Shown: positions 21,125 through 31,014 of the stretch, one piece after another
Position numbering within the stretch: position 1 is the first letter of the stretch
Layout of the letters: each line of letters opens with the position of its first letter
NCBI GenBank assembly: GCA_023055425.1
Contig: JALGPY010000001.1
Coordinates: 141,757,368-141,821,367 of the forward strand
Direction: 5' to 3'
Source of the DNA: Linanthus parryae
Lineage: Eukaryota; Streptophyta; Magnoliopsida; Ericales; Polemoniaceae
DNA length: 64,000 nt
Notes under the pieces: generated by a model
Seen by the model: only the letters and a program-made list of their open reading frames with translations
Told to the model about the DNA's origin: nothing
The model's database searches: none
Translations under genes and position numbers: made by a program

Positions 21125-24100
21125 ATGTCATCACAGGCGAACCCGGGGAAAATCCAGACGACCTGGAGGTGTTATCCCTGTTCATCGGTGCTATTTCACA
21201 GTTCGTCTGTGTATTACCAAATACTTTTAAAAATGCCAACACTTATAAATTTCCCCACTCCCTGTCATCACAGTAGTGAGAGAAAATAATGGTAGGGTTT
21301 TGAATGTTAGGGTTGCAAGGGTATTGGTCCAAGTCAAGATCACACAGTGTATACATAGAGAAATTGCATGTAAATAACACTTACAAAATTTTGTGGATAA
21401 ATTTAGTGACACAATAAGTAACAATTAGAAGAAATAGTTTCATAACAGATTCATAACATATGAAATTTAACATACAATTTAACAATGTGTATAGATTGAA
21501 ATGAATACTAAATTGAATACTTAGATTTAATATTGTGCAGTTTATTAAGTTACCTATCTTAAAATCACTAACTTATAAATTAGGTATCACACTTTCTTAT
21601 TAATTGTACTAATTTGTCTTTTATATCCTAGGTGCAGTTACTTAAGGTTTCGGACTTGGGCCAATTTTCGGGAGGAGACGTACCGCTCCCGTTGTGCCAG
21701 GAACCGATCGAAAGAGGGAACATTAATACAAGGTGCCACATGAAATACTATCTGCACACCTTGCAATACCTTCGTGAGGACGTTCGGTCAGTGATCGAGA
21801 CTAGGCTCCCGCATTTCAAGTTCATGTGGGACCTTAATAATGGCGTGTTTAACTATCCGAGGCAGGTAGTAAACAGCATGCCGGTTCGTTTTGGAATGCA
21901 GGAGTTTTGCCTGGTGTCGGTGTTGAATTTTGGGAAAACCGACGGGCTAGCTGAGAAACTCACTGATTATAGTTAAGCCGCAAAGTACTTCCCGAATCAC
22001 AGGATGGGTACTAACATCAAAATAAGCAAGGTTGAAGATGCACTAAAAAGTTGAAAAATGAGAAAGACCTGAGCCCTGAGAAACTCACTGATTATGCTAA
22101 GTTGATGATGGCTTGCCTAATGGGGAGAATGGTGTACACGAGAAGCCACAAAAATGACATGTGCATGGATCCATTCAGGTTGTTCTCAGATCTCGATTGG
22201 GCTAACAGTTTCGGATGGGGGACGTACCTGTGGACAGATTCCCTTGCTCAGGCGAAGATACTAGCTTGGAAACGGCCATTGGATTCTGACCATCGCAGGA
22301 AGTATAACATGACTTGCTTCCCGCACATCTTTCTGGCATGGATTTGCGAGGCCATACCGAATCTTGGTGACAGGTGGGAAAGAAGAAGCAGGGTGTACCT
22401 CTACGGCCACGGTTGGCTAACTGGGAGTGGAGAGATTGCAATGCAACGTTGGAAGATGCTGCCAACTATTGGAAATCTGCAAAGAGAGTCTATCCAACTC
22501 TCTTGCCAACGAAAGAAGAGAAGCGGGAGCCCTACAGGGAAAGCTTCATTGAGCACCATCGTACTAACCCTGGCAATCCTCTTTTCCCACGGTGGACTGA
22601 AGTCTTTCAGCGAAATATAATAGTAGATGATTTACATGAGAATCGCCTCTTAGAACCTTCCTACAACTTCGATAAAGTAGTGATGGCAGCTGCCGTTGTA
22701 GAGGTAGCAGGTGAGGGTGATGATGTTCATGTGGAGCCTAGCCAGGAGAGGAAGAATAAGGGCAAGAATTTCGTCGAAGCACGCCAGCAGAGGAAGAAGA
22801 AGAAGGGCAAGAATGTCGCCGAGGCTGGCCCACAAAGGAAGAAGCGAAAGAGTGTTCTCATTGACAAATATGTATAAGAAGAGATAACTGAAACAATTAG
22901 AGAATCCCCTGCGGAAGTGTCTGATCAGCATAATGATGCAACTCCTGCACTCGAGGTCCCTATAGCTACTTCTCAAACCGGGGACTTTGAATCGTTAAAA
23001 CAACAATTATTTTCTCTAGTTTCGGAGGAGTTCAAGGCAGTTAACGGCACAATTCAGGGTGTATCAGATAAAGTCGACAAGCTTGGAGACCGATTAGACA
23101 ACGTCGAGCATGGCCTGAAATCCTTGCGAGAAATGGTTTAAGAAAAATCATGTGTATTATTGCAGCAAACCTCATAGAATCATGGTATGGTGCTTGACAA
23201 GTTGGACATAATTGGAAGAATGGCAAACATTACGGGAAATCTGGTGACGGACCTGTGGAAGGCTGGGCAAGGAATTCCCGTTGAGTCACAAATGCAATAT
23301 ATACCTCCCGAGCAGGTATATTTACAAGTGTGATTGGTGTTCGACTTAGTATGTTTTTAAAATGAACGTGTTCTTAATGTTTATGACATTTTATTGTTAG
23401 AATGCAGAGATTGAAGCAACCCATAGATCCAACGAAACACAAACAGGGGGATTCGAGCCAAACGAGCATGCAGGGACAAAAGAAGATGAGTTCAATCAAG
23501 TTGTGCCTCCAGCCACCGATCAAAGAGAATCAGGGGGTACGAGCCAAACGATACTGCAGAAACCGAAGGAGAGGGGTACGAGCCAAACAATACTGCAGAA
23601 ACCAACGGAGGGGGTTTCGAGCCAAACGATGCTGCAGAAAATCAAATAGGGGGTTCCGAGCCAAAAAATGATGCAGAAATCGAAGGAGGGGGTTCCGAGC
23701 AAAACAAGACAGCAGCCATCGAGTCAAAACTTTGCCGCGAAGAGGCAGGGGGATTCCAGCAAGCAGGGCCATAAAATATCCAATATGAAGGGGGATCCCA
23801 AGCAAAAGATGAAGAATTGATAGATCCTGAAATTGATAGCTATTTTGATGAAGATTACTCTTCTGTTGCAAAAGAGGGAGGCGTGGAGTGTCCAGAATTA
23901 AATTTAGATTTTCCTGAGAATTGGATACCGCACTTTGAGGCTCAAGAGCATAGAGATACGGAAGAATGTTGGACTCCTCAATCAACCTACGGTGATGACA
24001 AGCTAGATTTGTATGAAAAGATATATTCTCGTGATAAGCTGCATCCTGTTCGTGAAAGTGGGGTGACAGTTCTATGGCGGCGTGATCGGGCAAGAATTAA

Positions 24101-25024
24101 TTGGGAGAGAACCAAGTATGTGGCTACTGCTGAAAAAGGAATCGCCCGACGAATTTTTTATACAGTGTGTCAACCGGGGTACCTAATTTCCGGCACTTCA
24201 TGAGGAGGACAGACGACCAAATAGCGGCCTTCTGTGCTTGGCTGTATGATCCTGATAAGGAGTGGGAAGGTTTATATTGTGGAATTAATATTCGTGGTAG
24301 AGAATTCTTTCAGCAACTTAAAGCAGAGGATTCTGCTATTCAGTGGGGTCAGATGGACGAGATGACATATGTGATTAGGCGCATGTATTCAAAGAAAGTG
24401 CGCAAAGCTAGAATAGACACGGTGATTACTGACTACAAGTGGTTCCACGCGTTCATGAATAAGTCATTGAGTTACGAGGAGGTGAAGGAGCGCGTGACCC
24501 AATATTTTTTCGGGAATGAGCCTTTTCGGGGCACTGAGCTCGCCAAGGCTAAAAAGTGGTTCATGCCATGGTTTTCAAACATAACGACTAAAGGTCCAGG
24601 GCATTGAATTCTCATTTACAATGAATTCAAAGACATGGTGGTGCAAGTGTATGATCCACAAGAGCATTCTGGGATCAAGCAATGGGATCTGGAGCGTCTT
24701 TGCCAACATTTCCCTATGCTATTGAAGGACTTTGGTGGTTGCAGTGCCAGTCCTGAATTGTTGGAAGGTTTGTTGAAGATTCGCCATATCTTCAAGACGA
24801 AAGAGAAGAGGTTTGCTACCCAAAAAAGGCAGTCGACAGCCTGGTGTGTACTTCAAATGATTGAGTGCTTAATTCAGTCAAATCCGATTAGGGGTTGGAT
24901 AGGTGGGGAAGACAGACTCATCGACATGAAGATACATTACTGTACTACGATTTGGATGACTGCTTTCCACTTCCCTGTTTTGGATGGAAGAGGTGTGAGA
25001 CCGGACAAGACCTCCTTCCAATGA
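21125..25024 (+). pseudogene. DUF1985 / Ulp1 (C48 peptidase)-like transposon gene, broken
   Basis: A possible first exon starts with ATG at 21125 (MSSQANPG). An acceptor-like CCTAG at about 21631 precedes the main part. 21632-22370 matches the DUF1985 type: FKFMWDLNNGVFNYPRQVV, DPFRLFSDLDWANSFGWGTY, CFPHIFLAWICEAIPNL. A frameshift near 22374 leads to RLANWEWRD and a lysine-rich, nuclear-localisation-like stretch, stop at 22874-22876. A coiled-coil-like segment, a 39-bp repeat region and then an Ulp1-like C-terminus follow from 23817. The protease triad is suggested by GPGH followed by TGA where Trp is expected (24601-24607), YDPQEH (Asp) and WCVLQMIECL (Cys). ULP proteases cleave SUMO-like modifiers; the role of the transposon versions is unknown. 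Stops at about 21976, 22054 and 24607 inactivate it. Confidence 0.75.
23531..23720 (+). repeat. 39-bp tandem repeat encoding a 13-residue unit
   Basis: About five imperfect copies of GGGGGT(T/A)(C)CGAGCCAAAC... with a 39-bp period. In one frame they encode variants of GGFEPNDAAENQI / GGSEPKNDAEIEG. Because the period is a multiple of three, copy-number change preserves frame. It lies in the linker between the DUF1985 and Ulp1 parts of the transposon gene. Confidence 0.75.
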
Positions 25025-25084
25025 TATGTATTTTAATATGTATATCAGTTATGTAATGAAAATTTTGTTTTATTTTAATTGTCA

Positions 25085-25330
25085 TCGATAATGTACTGCT
25101 ACAACGACAACTGACAACAAACAGCGAACAACGACAATCGATAACAAACTACTACAATTTCTAACAAACAACGAACAACGACAATCGATAACAAACTACT
25201 ACAATTGCTAACAAACAACGAACAACGACAATCGATAACAAAGTAATACTACATTCTGCATCGATTACATACTACGAACAACGACTATCGATCACATATT
25301 ACGAACAATCTACAACGACTATTACGGTTC
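25085..25330. repeat. 47-bp tandem repeat between convergent transposon genes
   Basis: The unit CGAACAACGACAATCGATAA followed by CAAACTACTACAATT and CTAACAAACAA recurs almost exactly two to three times, then decays into related CGAACAACGACTATCGAT blocks. It is C/A-rich on the plus strand and lies between the 3' ends of the Ulp1-like gene (25024) and the transposase (25345). Confidence 0.75.
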
Positions 25331-25339
25331 AAAAGTTCA

Positions 25340-27851
25340 AGTTCTTTTTGAGTGTCCTAGCCGACCGCACTTGCTGCATCTTTATGAACCATTGCATCCC
25401 CGGTTTGAAAATATTTTTTCAGCTGTGGACTTGAATCTGGTCTCCTGGTCCCTTCCTGGTGTCACCAATTTCTTCGGAGGCAATGGCCGGAGTGCGCTTA
25501 TATCTGCAGGTAAAGTGTTTCTGTCCCACTGTGTCTGGTTGGGAGCAGTGTAAATCGTTCCGCTATAGGCCCCCTTAAAGTATTCTTTTGAATAATACAC
25601 GCTCGTATAGTTATACATGACCTCCATGTCGTGTTGCACATCGTAATTACCAAGCTTCCTAAGTTGAGATGCATAAGCACAAGCATGTACGCATGGGAAC
25701 CACATCTCTTGGTATTCTCCACACGTGCAACTCCCGATGACATTTCCAGGGCTAAAATCCACCACGTAACATTTCAGGTCACGATCTCTTACTTCGTACT
25801 CTGTGCAAGTGATTGGACGTACATGCAGCCCTCGAGAGTTGGTCCAATTCTTCAACATTGCCTCTTCCTGCAACTTAGTCAGAAACATCATTCCCATTTT
25901 CTCTAATTCTCCATTTCTCAAGATGAGCCATTGAGCCATTGTGTTGCATGCAAAGGAGAACAATTGAAGAGGCTTGCCGTTCCGTGCATCCAGAAAGCAT
26001 GATTTAATGGACTTTGCATGGTTGGAACAAAATTGTTCGAACCGCGCTGTCTTGCAAAAAGACCTAGCCCACTTCTCCAATCCGGCATCGCGAAAGTAAC
26101 CTTCAATCGTTATATTCTTCACGGTATGCACGTGTGATACAACAATGCCCATGTCCGACAAAGATGTTTCACAGATCTCCTGCTCGAAGGTATACACAAC
26201 TTTAAAAAAATATTTCTCCCACTTCTTCGTGGGGTAATGCGACAACCCGTTCATTTTCAGGTGATGATAGCAGTGGACATAGTTGGAAAGGGGGAACACC
26301 GCCTTAACATAGCTTGGTGTCGATCGAAAACAAAAGTCAGACCATGCATGTATGGCCTAATTTGTTGTAGTTTAGTCAAGAACCATGTCCATGCATCTGT
26401 ATTCTCGCGATCCACCAATCCCCACGCAATGGGATAGCAGTGTTGCTCGCTATCAACCATTGTGCACACAACCAACTGAACAGGTTCTTTCTTCATGTGT
26501 GACATATCAATCACAATTACAGGTCTCATATATTGTATACATGCAATTTGTGCACTGAGGGCCATGAAGCAGTACTGAAATACATTATCAGGGCTCACCC
26601 CAATATCCCACTTCGAACCAGGGTTCAAATCAGCGGTTAAATGCATGAACGCAGGTAGATCTGCATAATTTTGGGCCCTAGTGCCGCTAATTAGACTTTT
26701 ACGCTTTTGAATTGCAATCCATGACGTATGGTACGAGAATTCGGTGCCCATTTCTTTCGCAGTAGCCTGAACATCAGCGATTGAGGGTGTCTTTGTGAGA
26801 TCTTTAAACCGTCCCTGCAATTGCTTCGCTACAACCATGCTAGTGATGTTACGGTGCTTACCGTCAATCATAATTGCGGTACATGTGTGAATGGGATTGT
26901 GGTTCTTAAGGAAATAGTTCAAAACCTCTTTGATCTTGTACGCCCCCACCATCCACTTGCAGTTGTCATCACTACAACGCAGCACTATCCGCACAACCTC
27001 TCACTTGTAGACGTGAAAAGACTAAACGCTCTTAGCAGCAACTATCCTAATAGGCATTAATAGCACGTCAGGTCCGGCAAACAAATCTCCAATCTTCAAA
27101 ACCAGACTGACCTACCAATACCATCACTACCACAACCACTACCACCGGCCTCATCAACAAAACGAGTGCGGTCTATCTGCATAGTTTCCAATGAGAGATT
27201 GTTATGCATATTTGCTTCCTCTCTATCAGACATATCATTGTCATTTACTACATTGGTGGCGTTGTCATGATCGAAGTCAGGTGGACTGAGAGCAATACTA
27301 TTTTCTCCTTCTGCGACGACCAAGGGAGGGCCCATGTCGTAGGCATAGCCCTCGGGGATGATCTGCACACCGTGGAAGTATTCTTCTTCAATCAATGCAT
27401 GGGAGCTATTGTGTTCATCCACGGGAATCAGTTGCATATTTTGGTCATCCATCGGAATTGTCCCGTTATGTACTCCCTCAAGAGCTATATCTGAAATTAC
27501 ATTTTGTTGAAACTCATCCTCCAAAGTAACGTACATTCTAACTTTAAACCCCACAGTACACCAATCAAACAAATCATCGATTTGTATGTCATCACAAAGT
27601 ACGTTATGGGGGAACAAGTCTGCGTCGTCTATCAAGTGATGATAGTGTAAGACGATCTTCTTAGTAGACTCATGATGACCACCCATTCTAACTGAAACAT
27701 CTTCCTTCAATGACTCTACAGTAATGCCTTTACATATCTTGAAATGCGCTGTCTTCAATCTGTCACCCAAGTATTTGTACCTACCTTCGACACGATCCCA
27801 TGCACCGTTCCAGATGACAAGTACTCCTAAACTCTTCACCATCTCTGTCAT
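25340..27851 (-). pseudogene. MULE transposase (MuDR-type) with SWIM zinc finger, broken
   Basis: The N-terminal part (27851-27096) is an acidic leader beginning MTEMVKSLGVLVIWNG. The catalytic core (26994-26257) has VIVIDMSHMKKEP, the first DDE Asp with the usual DGTHLK changed to DMSHMK, and FVFDRHQAM, the second Asp. PIAWGLVDRENTDAWTWFL is the typical MULE core sequence. A frameshift near 26290 leads to VHCYHHLKMN. The SWIM finger CTCGEYQEMWFPCVHACAYA (C-X-C...C-X-H) is at about 25680. After a TAA near 25382 a CCHC knuckle CSKCGRLGHSKRT follows, its last Cys changed to a TGA. The product would cut and paste the element. Frameshifts and stops make it non-functional here. Confidence 0.9.
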
Positions 27852-27965
27852 GTATAAACAAATTTCACATGTTAGAGGATAACCATGAGATAATGTTTGT
27901 TTTTTAAATAAAGTTTAGGGTTTAAGAATAACCATAAGTAATAATAGTTATTTTTAATAATAAGA

Positions 27966-27990
27966 GTTTAGGGTTTAGGGTTTAGGGTTT
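27966..27990 (+). repeat. Short interstitial telomere-type repeat (TTTAGGG)3
   Basis: Three consecutive TTTAGGG units. More diverged TTTAGGG copies lie around 27913. They sit 115 bp upstream (in the transposase orientation) of the transposase start, so they may act as a telo-box-like promoter motif rather than a telomere remnant. Confidence 0.8.
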
Positions 27991-28036
27991 TTTAAATAAT
28001 AAACAGTTACACTCAAAAAATAATAAACAGTTCGTA

Positions 28037-28340
28037 GCGAAGACAGAAACGACCAACAGACATTGATCGTCACGATCTTCCCAATTGAATGACACAGACG
28101 AACCAGACGACCTTGGTCGTCTCTGTCTTCACAAGTGAATGTCCGGACGACCCTGTCTACCGACTTGGTCGTCTCCGTCTTCACAGGTGAATGACACAGA
28201 CGAACCCGACGACCTTGGTCGTCTCTGTCTTCACAAGTGAATGACCAGGCGACCCTGTCGACCGGACTTGGTCGCTCCGTCTTCACAAGTGAATGACAAA
28301 TACGAACCGGACCTTGGTCGTCTCGGTCTTCACCAGCCTT
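28037..28340. repeat. 50-bp/100-bp tandem array with GACGACC...GGTCGTC palindromes
   Basis: The block GACTTGGTCGTCTCCGTCTT + CACAAGTGAATG repeats about every 50 bp. Successive copies alternate in their linker (ACACAGACGAACC versus CCGGACGACCCTGTC), giving a 100-bp higher-order unit. Each copy can pair internally through GACGAC and GTCGTC. Confidence 0.8.
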
Positions 28341-28482
28341 GGAAATTGATAAGCCGCAACTTTTTTTAAATGTGGATAGATTTTCTAGATTATAGAAATG
28401 TATCCACATTATTACAAGCATGCACGCCACATTATTACACCTAGAAAACGTATCTGAGTCTCTTCATCTACCCTCCACCACT

Positions 28483-28489
28483 ATAAAAC
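28483..28489 (+). promoter_or_regulatory. Candidate TATA box (TATAAAA)
   Basis: CTATAAAACC lies 68 bp before the ATG at 28551 of the acidic ORF, with a C-rich presumed leader in between. Confidence 0.5.
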
Positions 28490-28550
28490 CAGGCACTTAA
28501 GAAACCCCCGAACCCCAATCTTCTAACACTCCAAATTCACTCCATCAAAA

Positions 28551-28919
28551 ATGTCCAAACCAAGCTCCCCACCTAAGGAGTACGAAACTGATCACAGTGA
28601 AGAAGAAGAAGAAGAAGAAGACGAGGAGGTGGAAAGTGATGACGAAGAGAACAGTCAACAGAAGGAAAGTGATGAAGAAGAAAAAAAGTCAAGAGGAGGA
28701 AAGTGAAGAGGACTTTTTTTGGTTATGCACTCAAAAAGGGTTCCGAAACAACCATACACTCGTCGGATGAAGACGAAGAAGACACGACTCACTAGACTAC
28801 TCTCCCACCACCTCCGCAGAAAAGAAAGAGACATGGGAGTGCTAGTGAAGAATCGAGAAGTGAGGATTGTAGCCCAGAAGAGTTTCCCTCGGATAAGAAG
28901 AAACCAAAAAAAAATGTAA
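28551..28919 (+). pseudogene. Small acidic (Glu/Asp-rich) ORF in the MULE, probably frameshifted
   Basis: The ATG at 28551 opens a 51-residue frame (MSKPSSPPKEYETDHSEEEE..., stop at 28704-28706) dominated by Glu, Asp and Ser. Past the stop, another frame continues in the same style: SSDEDEEDTTH, then a TAG, then PPPPQKRKRHGSASEESRSE and a basic lysine tail. Two homopolymer runs (A7 near 28681, T7 near 28714) are the likely frameshift sites. It resembles low-complexity acidic nuclear proteins, but I do not recognise a family. It is bracketed by the arrays at 28037-28340 and 29345-29690. It may be a captured host fragment or a third gene of the element. Confidence 0.4.
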
Positions 28920-29344
28920 TTTCTTTTAAGTTTTAAGTTTGAAATGTCAATTTAACCTCTTTTCAAGTTTAATTCAATTTCTTTTAAGTTTAATGTAATT
29001 TCTTTTAAGTTTTTGTTTATTTTTTTCTTAAGTAATTTGTTTATTTTATTTGTTCCAGTTTATACTATTTCACATTTATTTATGAGTGTCAGTAACATCA
29101 TACTATTTCACATTTAAGAGTGTCAGTAATTTATTTATTCGTGATGTAATTTCTTGAATAAATTTTTGTTGATGTATTCTTATACTATTTCTTATACTAT
29201 TTCACATTTGTTGATGTAAATTTCTTATACTATTTCACATTTGTTGATGTAATTTCTTAAGTTTTTATTCTTGGGGTTCTTCTGAAGTCTTCTGTTAGGA
29301 CAAAAACATGAAAGTCTTATTTGATTATTGTGAAGAGAATGGAA
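28920..29344. other. T-rich spacer with direct repeats
   Basis: Contains several copies of ATTTCTTTTAAGTTT and of ATACTATTTCACATTTGTTG. No coding signal. Confidence 0.5.
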
Positions 29345-29690
29345 GAGAATCAGACAGAGAAAACCTAGACTCACCGAGACGACCTGAGTGGGATGTCTGG
29401 GTCGTCTGGGTCGTGTGGGTGGTTCTCGGTTTTTTCCAGTTCACTCAGACATAGATGACCTAGACTCAGCGAGACGACCTGGGTGGGTCGTCTAGGTCGT
29501 CTGAGTGTTCCCTCAGTGATTTTTTAGTTCACTCAGACAGAGACGACCTAGACTCACAGAGACGACCTGGGTGGGTCGTCTGGCTCGTCAGGTTCGTCTG
29601 AGTGTTCCCTCGGTGGTTTTCCCAGACGATCCATATATTTTCTAGGTCGTCTCGGTCTTAGTGAATGAAGACCAAGACGACCAAGTCCAT
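29345..29690. repeat. ~95-bp tandem array, GACGACCTGGGTGGGTCGTC type
   Basis: Three units start with variants of GACCTAGACTCACCGAGACG, continue with CCTGGGTGGGTCGTCTGG and end with TTCACTCAGACA. It shares the GACGACC/GGTCGTC palindromic vocabulary of the array at 28037-28340 but with a longer period. Confidence 0.8.
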
Positions 29691-29836
29691 AGTCGTCGTG
29701 GTCTTACTCAAATCGTCCCCGACGAGTGTTACATTGGCATAACCATAATGGAAAACATAAAAAACAGATGAATATGAACACAGATAAATTTGAACACATC
29801 AAAATAAAAAGCAGAAATTTTAAGTAATAAGCTAAC

Positions 29837-30429
29837 ATTAGGATCAGGGGCGGAGCTATGTAGGGGCCAGGGGGGCACGCCCCCCCCCCCCCAAACTGTC
29901 CCGGAAACACTGGATAACTCTAAATTTTTAGCTATTTATAGTTGTGAACTTCTAAAATACATACATGTGCCCCCCTATTCAGACGTATTCAGTACTTTGC
30001 TCCAGCGGTTACGACTTTGGTTTATGAAGCAAGTTTCCAGAGTTCGAGTCTTGCTTGTTCTATTTTGTTTTTGGAAAAAAAAGTTTCATCGATTAATATA
30101 TAATTGTGCACCCCATTTGGTTATATTAATACTTTGGTCCAATGGCTACCACTTTTGTTTATGAAAGAAGTGACCTGAGTTCGAATCCTGGCAGCGCCAC
30201 TTCTTTTTTGGACAACAGAAGGTGTCATCTATTTTTTCAGACCAAATTTAATATACACAATTGCATCTATAATTTTTAATAAATAAACAATAAAATCATG
30301 ATATTTATTACACTATCCTAATTTTTATTCATTAAAAATATATACCCTCTCTTCACACACACACAAAAAAAAGTCGTGCCCCCCCCTCCTCCTCTTCACC
30401 TAAATCCTGGCTCCGCCACTGATTAGGAT
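29837..30429. mobile_element. Non-autonomous hAT element with perfect 8-bp target duplication
   Basis: The element 29845-30421 begins CAGGGGCGGAGC and ends CTCCGCCACTG. It is flanked on both sides by ATTAGGAT (29837-29844 and 30422-30429). 577 bp, non-coding. It contains two tRNA-B-box-like stretches (AGAGTTCGAGTCTTG, GAGTTCGAATCCTGG) and a C run near the left end. It is nested in the MULE. Confidence 0.9.
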
Positions 30430-30990
30430 CAAAAGCCACAACAAATACAACAAATGGAGATGAGAGACTCAGAGAGAGAAAATGTGAGAACTGGATAAAA
30501 CAAGAGCAATTGAGTGTGACAAATGAGAAGTTGTTCGATGGCATTAAGGTTGGAGTACGCTGAAATCATAAATGATACGGTTGGAGTAATTTGAAATTTT
30601 ACTTTGTTGGGTAGAGGTAGGTGAAAAATTGAATGTTTGTGAGGGAGAAAAAAAACACAATGAAGATTTGTAGTGAGAGAAAAAAAATGGAAGGGTATTG
30701 AATATGGTTGCAAGGGCATTGATGTCCTTGAACGAATTTTTGGCTGACAATAAAGGACCACTTGGTTGCTAATAATCTCCTTAGGAATCAAATTACCTAG
30801 CCGAGTAGATTGGAAATACCAAGTTTGGCCAAGAGTATAAAGTAAATACATGTTGGTAGAAAGACATTTGAACAAAAACCCTAATGTTGAGGGAGAGAGG
30901 CAGAGAGATGTAAAGGTGAATTATTGAAATGTTCAAGGGTATAATAGTCATTCCCACACGTTTTTAATAAAGTAACTTCAATTTTTTTTG

Positions 30991-31014
30991 AAGTAACGTG
31001 TGGGACGGATGGAG
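30991..31014. repeat. Stowaway-like terminal motif, inverted relative to 19904
   Basis: AACGTGTGGGACGGATGGAG followed by A-TA mirrors the TTCCCTCCGTCCCACCCGTT motif at 19904. Locally it also forms a hairpin with CCCACACGTT at about 30952. Confidence 0.5.

Larger units (their letters stand above)
20897..30845. mobile_element. Mutator-like element carrying an Ulp1-protease-like gene (Kaonashi-type MULE)
   Basis: Candidate terminal inverted repeats are at 20924-20946 and 30801-30823: GTTGGTCTTACCAATCTACC on the left against the reverse complement CTTGGTATTTCCAATCTACT on the right, 19 of 23 positions equal. Inside, a minus-strand MuDR-type transposase and a plus-strand DUF1985/C48-peptidase gene converge at about 25.0-25.4 kb. 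Plant MULEs with ULP-like genes are known as Kaonashi elements. Boundaries and target duplication are unresolved, and both genes carry stops and frameshifts. Confidence 0.65.

Noticed and set aside
27975..28430. 151-codon minus-strand ORF with repeated CEDRDDQG peptides
   Set aside because: Arises from the tandem array, whose period happens to keep the frame open; no homology recognised.
28037..29690. CRISPR-like array
   Set aside because: Units are contiguous tandem repeats without unique spacers, in a plant genome with no cas genes.
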